NCBI RefSeq assembly: GCF_900100435.1
Contig: NZ_FNEX01000002.1
Span: 372,001-436,000 of the forward strand
DNA from: Pedobacter sp. ok626
GTDB lineage: Bacteria; Bacteroidota; Bacteroidia; Sphingobacteriales; Sphingobacteriaceae
DNA: 64,000 nt
Direction of reading: 5' to 3'
The notes below the pieces were generated by a model. That model saw nothing but the letters and a program-made list of their open reading frames with translations, was not told the DNA's origin and did no database searches. Positions 63,650 through 64,000 of this stretch are shown here, piece after piece. The stretch's first letter is position 1. Each line of letters begins with the position of its first letter. A program made the position numbers and the translations under genes.

Positions 63650-64000
63650 CTAAGGCTGGTTCCCGGCAGCTCCAAAATTAAAGAGCATGGTAAACCTTAA
63701 GGTGTTGGCCAAAGGACTTTTCTGCACATTTGCGACCAGGTAGGCGATATCAATATTAAATACATTGTATTTTAAGCCCGCTCCAAGGGTAAAACAACGT
63801 CTGTTCCCTTTGGTCGGACTTTCGTAAAAGTAGCCCGTCCTCAGCGCAAATTGCTGATTGTACCAATACTCCATACCAGCAGCGATGTTTATTTCTCTTA
63901 TCTCTTCCTTAAATCCACCAGGGGCATCACTAAAAGATCCAAAAATACCCGCCGGAACCGAACGATCGGGATCTTCTCCGGCGATAATTTTCCCATTTAC
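63650..64000 (-). CDS. porV: Type IX secretion outer-membrane protein PorV, 3' part
   Basis: The last 116 residues of a beta-barrel protein are visible and the 5' end is beyond the window. I extended the frame upstream by hand: the segment with AGEDPDRSVPAGIFGSFSDAPGG, split over codons near 63980-63910, then AGMEYWYNQQFALRTGYFYES, KGNRRCFTLGAGLKYNVF, and a terminal LANTLRFTMLFNFG match the PorV (LptO) C-terminus closely. PorV carries type IX cargo at the cell surface and works with the PorU protease. A short non-barrel tail AAGNQP follows. Confidence 0.85.
   Translation of the reverse strand, partial: VNGKIIAGEDPDRSVPAGIFGSFSDAPGGFKEEIREINIAAGMEYWYNQQFALRTGYFYESPTKGNRRCFTLGAGLKYNVFNIDIAYLVANVQKSPLANTLRFTMLFNFGAAGNQP

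Overview
The window comes from a Bacteroidetes chromosome, most likely a Sphingobacteriaceae member of the Pedobacter type. I base this on two ECF sigma/FecR/SusC/SusD loci, a PorV fragment of the type IX secretion system, several lineage-typical small families (DUF2480, DUF3109, DUF4834, DUF4843, DUF6427, YwbE), Bacteroidetes-style -7 elements (TAnnTTTG) and AT-rich intergenic DNA. I saw no rRNA, tRNA, CRISPR array, integrase or transposase.

Layout. (1) 1-11.1 kb, minus strand: an ECF sigma/FecR-controlled SusC/SusD locus without carbohydrate-active enzymes. It carries a DUF4843 lipoprotein, a PKD-like lipoprotein, a lipoprotein with an HEXXH zinc motif and a TlpA/DUF4369 protein, which suggests peptide or protein scavenging rather than glycan use. 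(2) 11.2-12.5 kb: an AAA/DUF4143 ATPase preceded by a 32-bp-period tandem array. (3) 12.6-14.3 kb, plus strand: aminopeptidase P. (4) 14.6-22.5 kb, minus strand: an eight-gene L-fucose operon. A secreted GH29 fucosidase releases fucose, FucP imports it, and a mutarotase, fucose dehydrogenase, lactonase, UxaA-type dehydratase, second dehydrogenase and FAH-family hydrolase should take it to pyruvate and lactate without phosphorylation. (5) 22.9-39.2 kb, minus strand: envelope and housekeeping genes (RfbA, DUF3109/3108/2480, PpiD, LptC, outer-membrane protein, CoaX, DUF6427, a glycosyltransferase, an LpxH-like phosphoesterase, YfhO, UvrB). (6) 39.4-46.5 kb: a second, minimal sigma/FecR/SusC/SusD locus. 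(7) 46.5-48.9 kb, plus strand: a degenerate DUF7033 protein, Upp and a YjjG-type phosphatase. (8) 48.9-55.4 kb: a surface-polysaccharide cluster of four glycosyltransferases, a flippase and an FkbM methyltransferase. (9) TypA. (10) 57.4-60.8 kb, plus strand: a tight operon of a GCS2 carboxylate-amine ligase, a class I glutamine amidotransferase and an ATP-grasp-like protein, then a tiny Cys-rich membrane protein. (11) 60.8-64 kb: Crp/Fnr regulator, YceI, pirin, IspF and the 3' end of porV.

The most unusual signals are non-coding. Both SusC loci have, on the strand opposite susC, a -7-like box touching the susC start codon followed about 100 nt later by a strong intrinsic terminator; this predicts a matched pair of antisense small RNAs. 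Five copies of one palindromic element lie at gene 3' ends or in intergenic gaps, twice as inverted pairs. The AAA/DUF4143 gene begins directly after a tandem palindrome array. Among genes, the GCS2/amidotransferase/ATP-grasp trio is the best candidate for an uncharacterised biosynthetic system.
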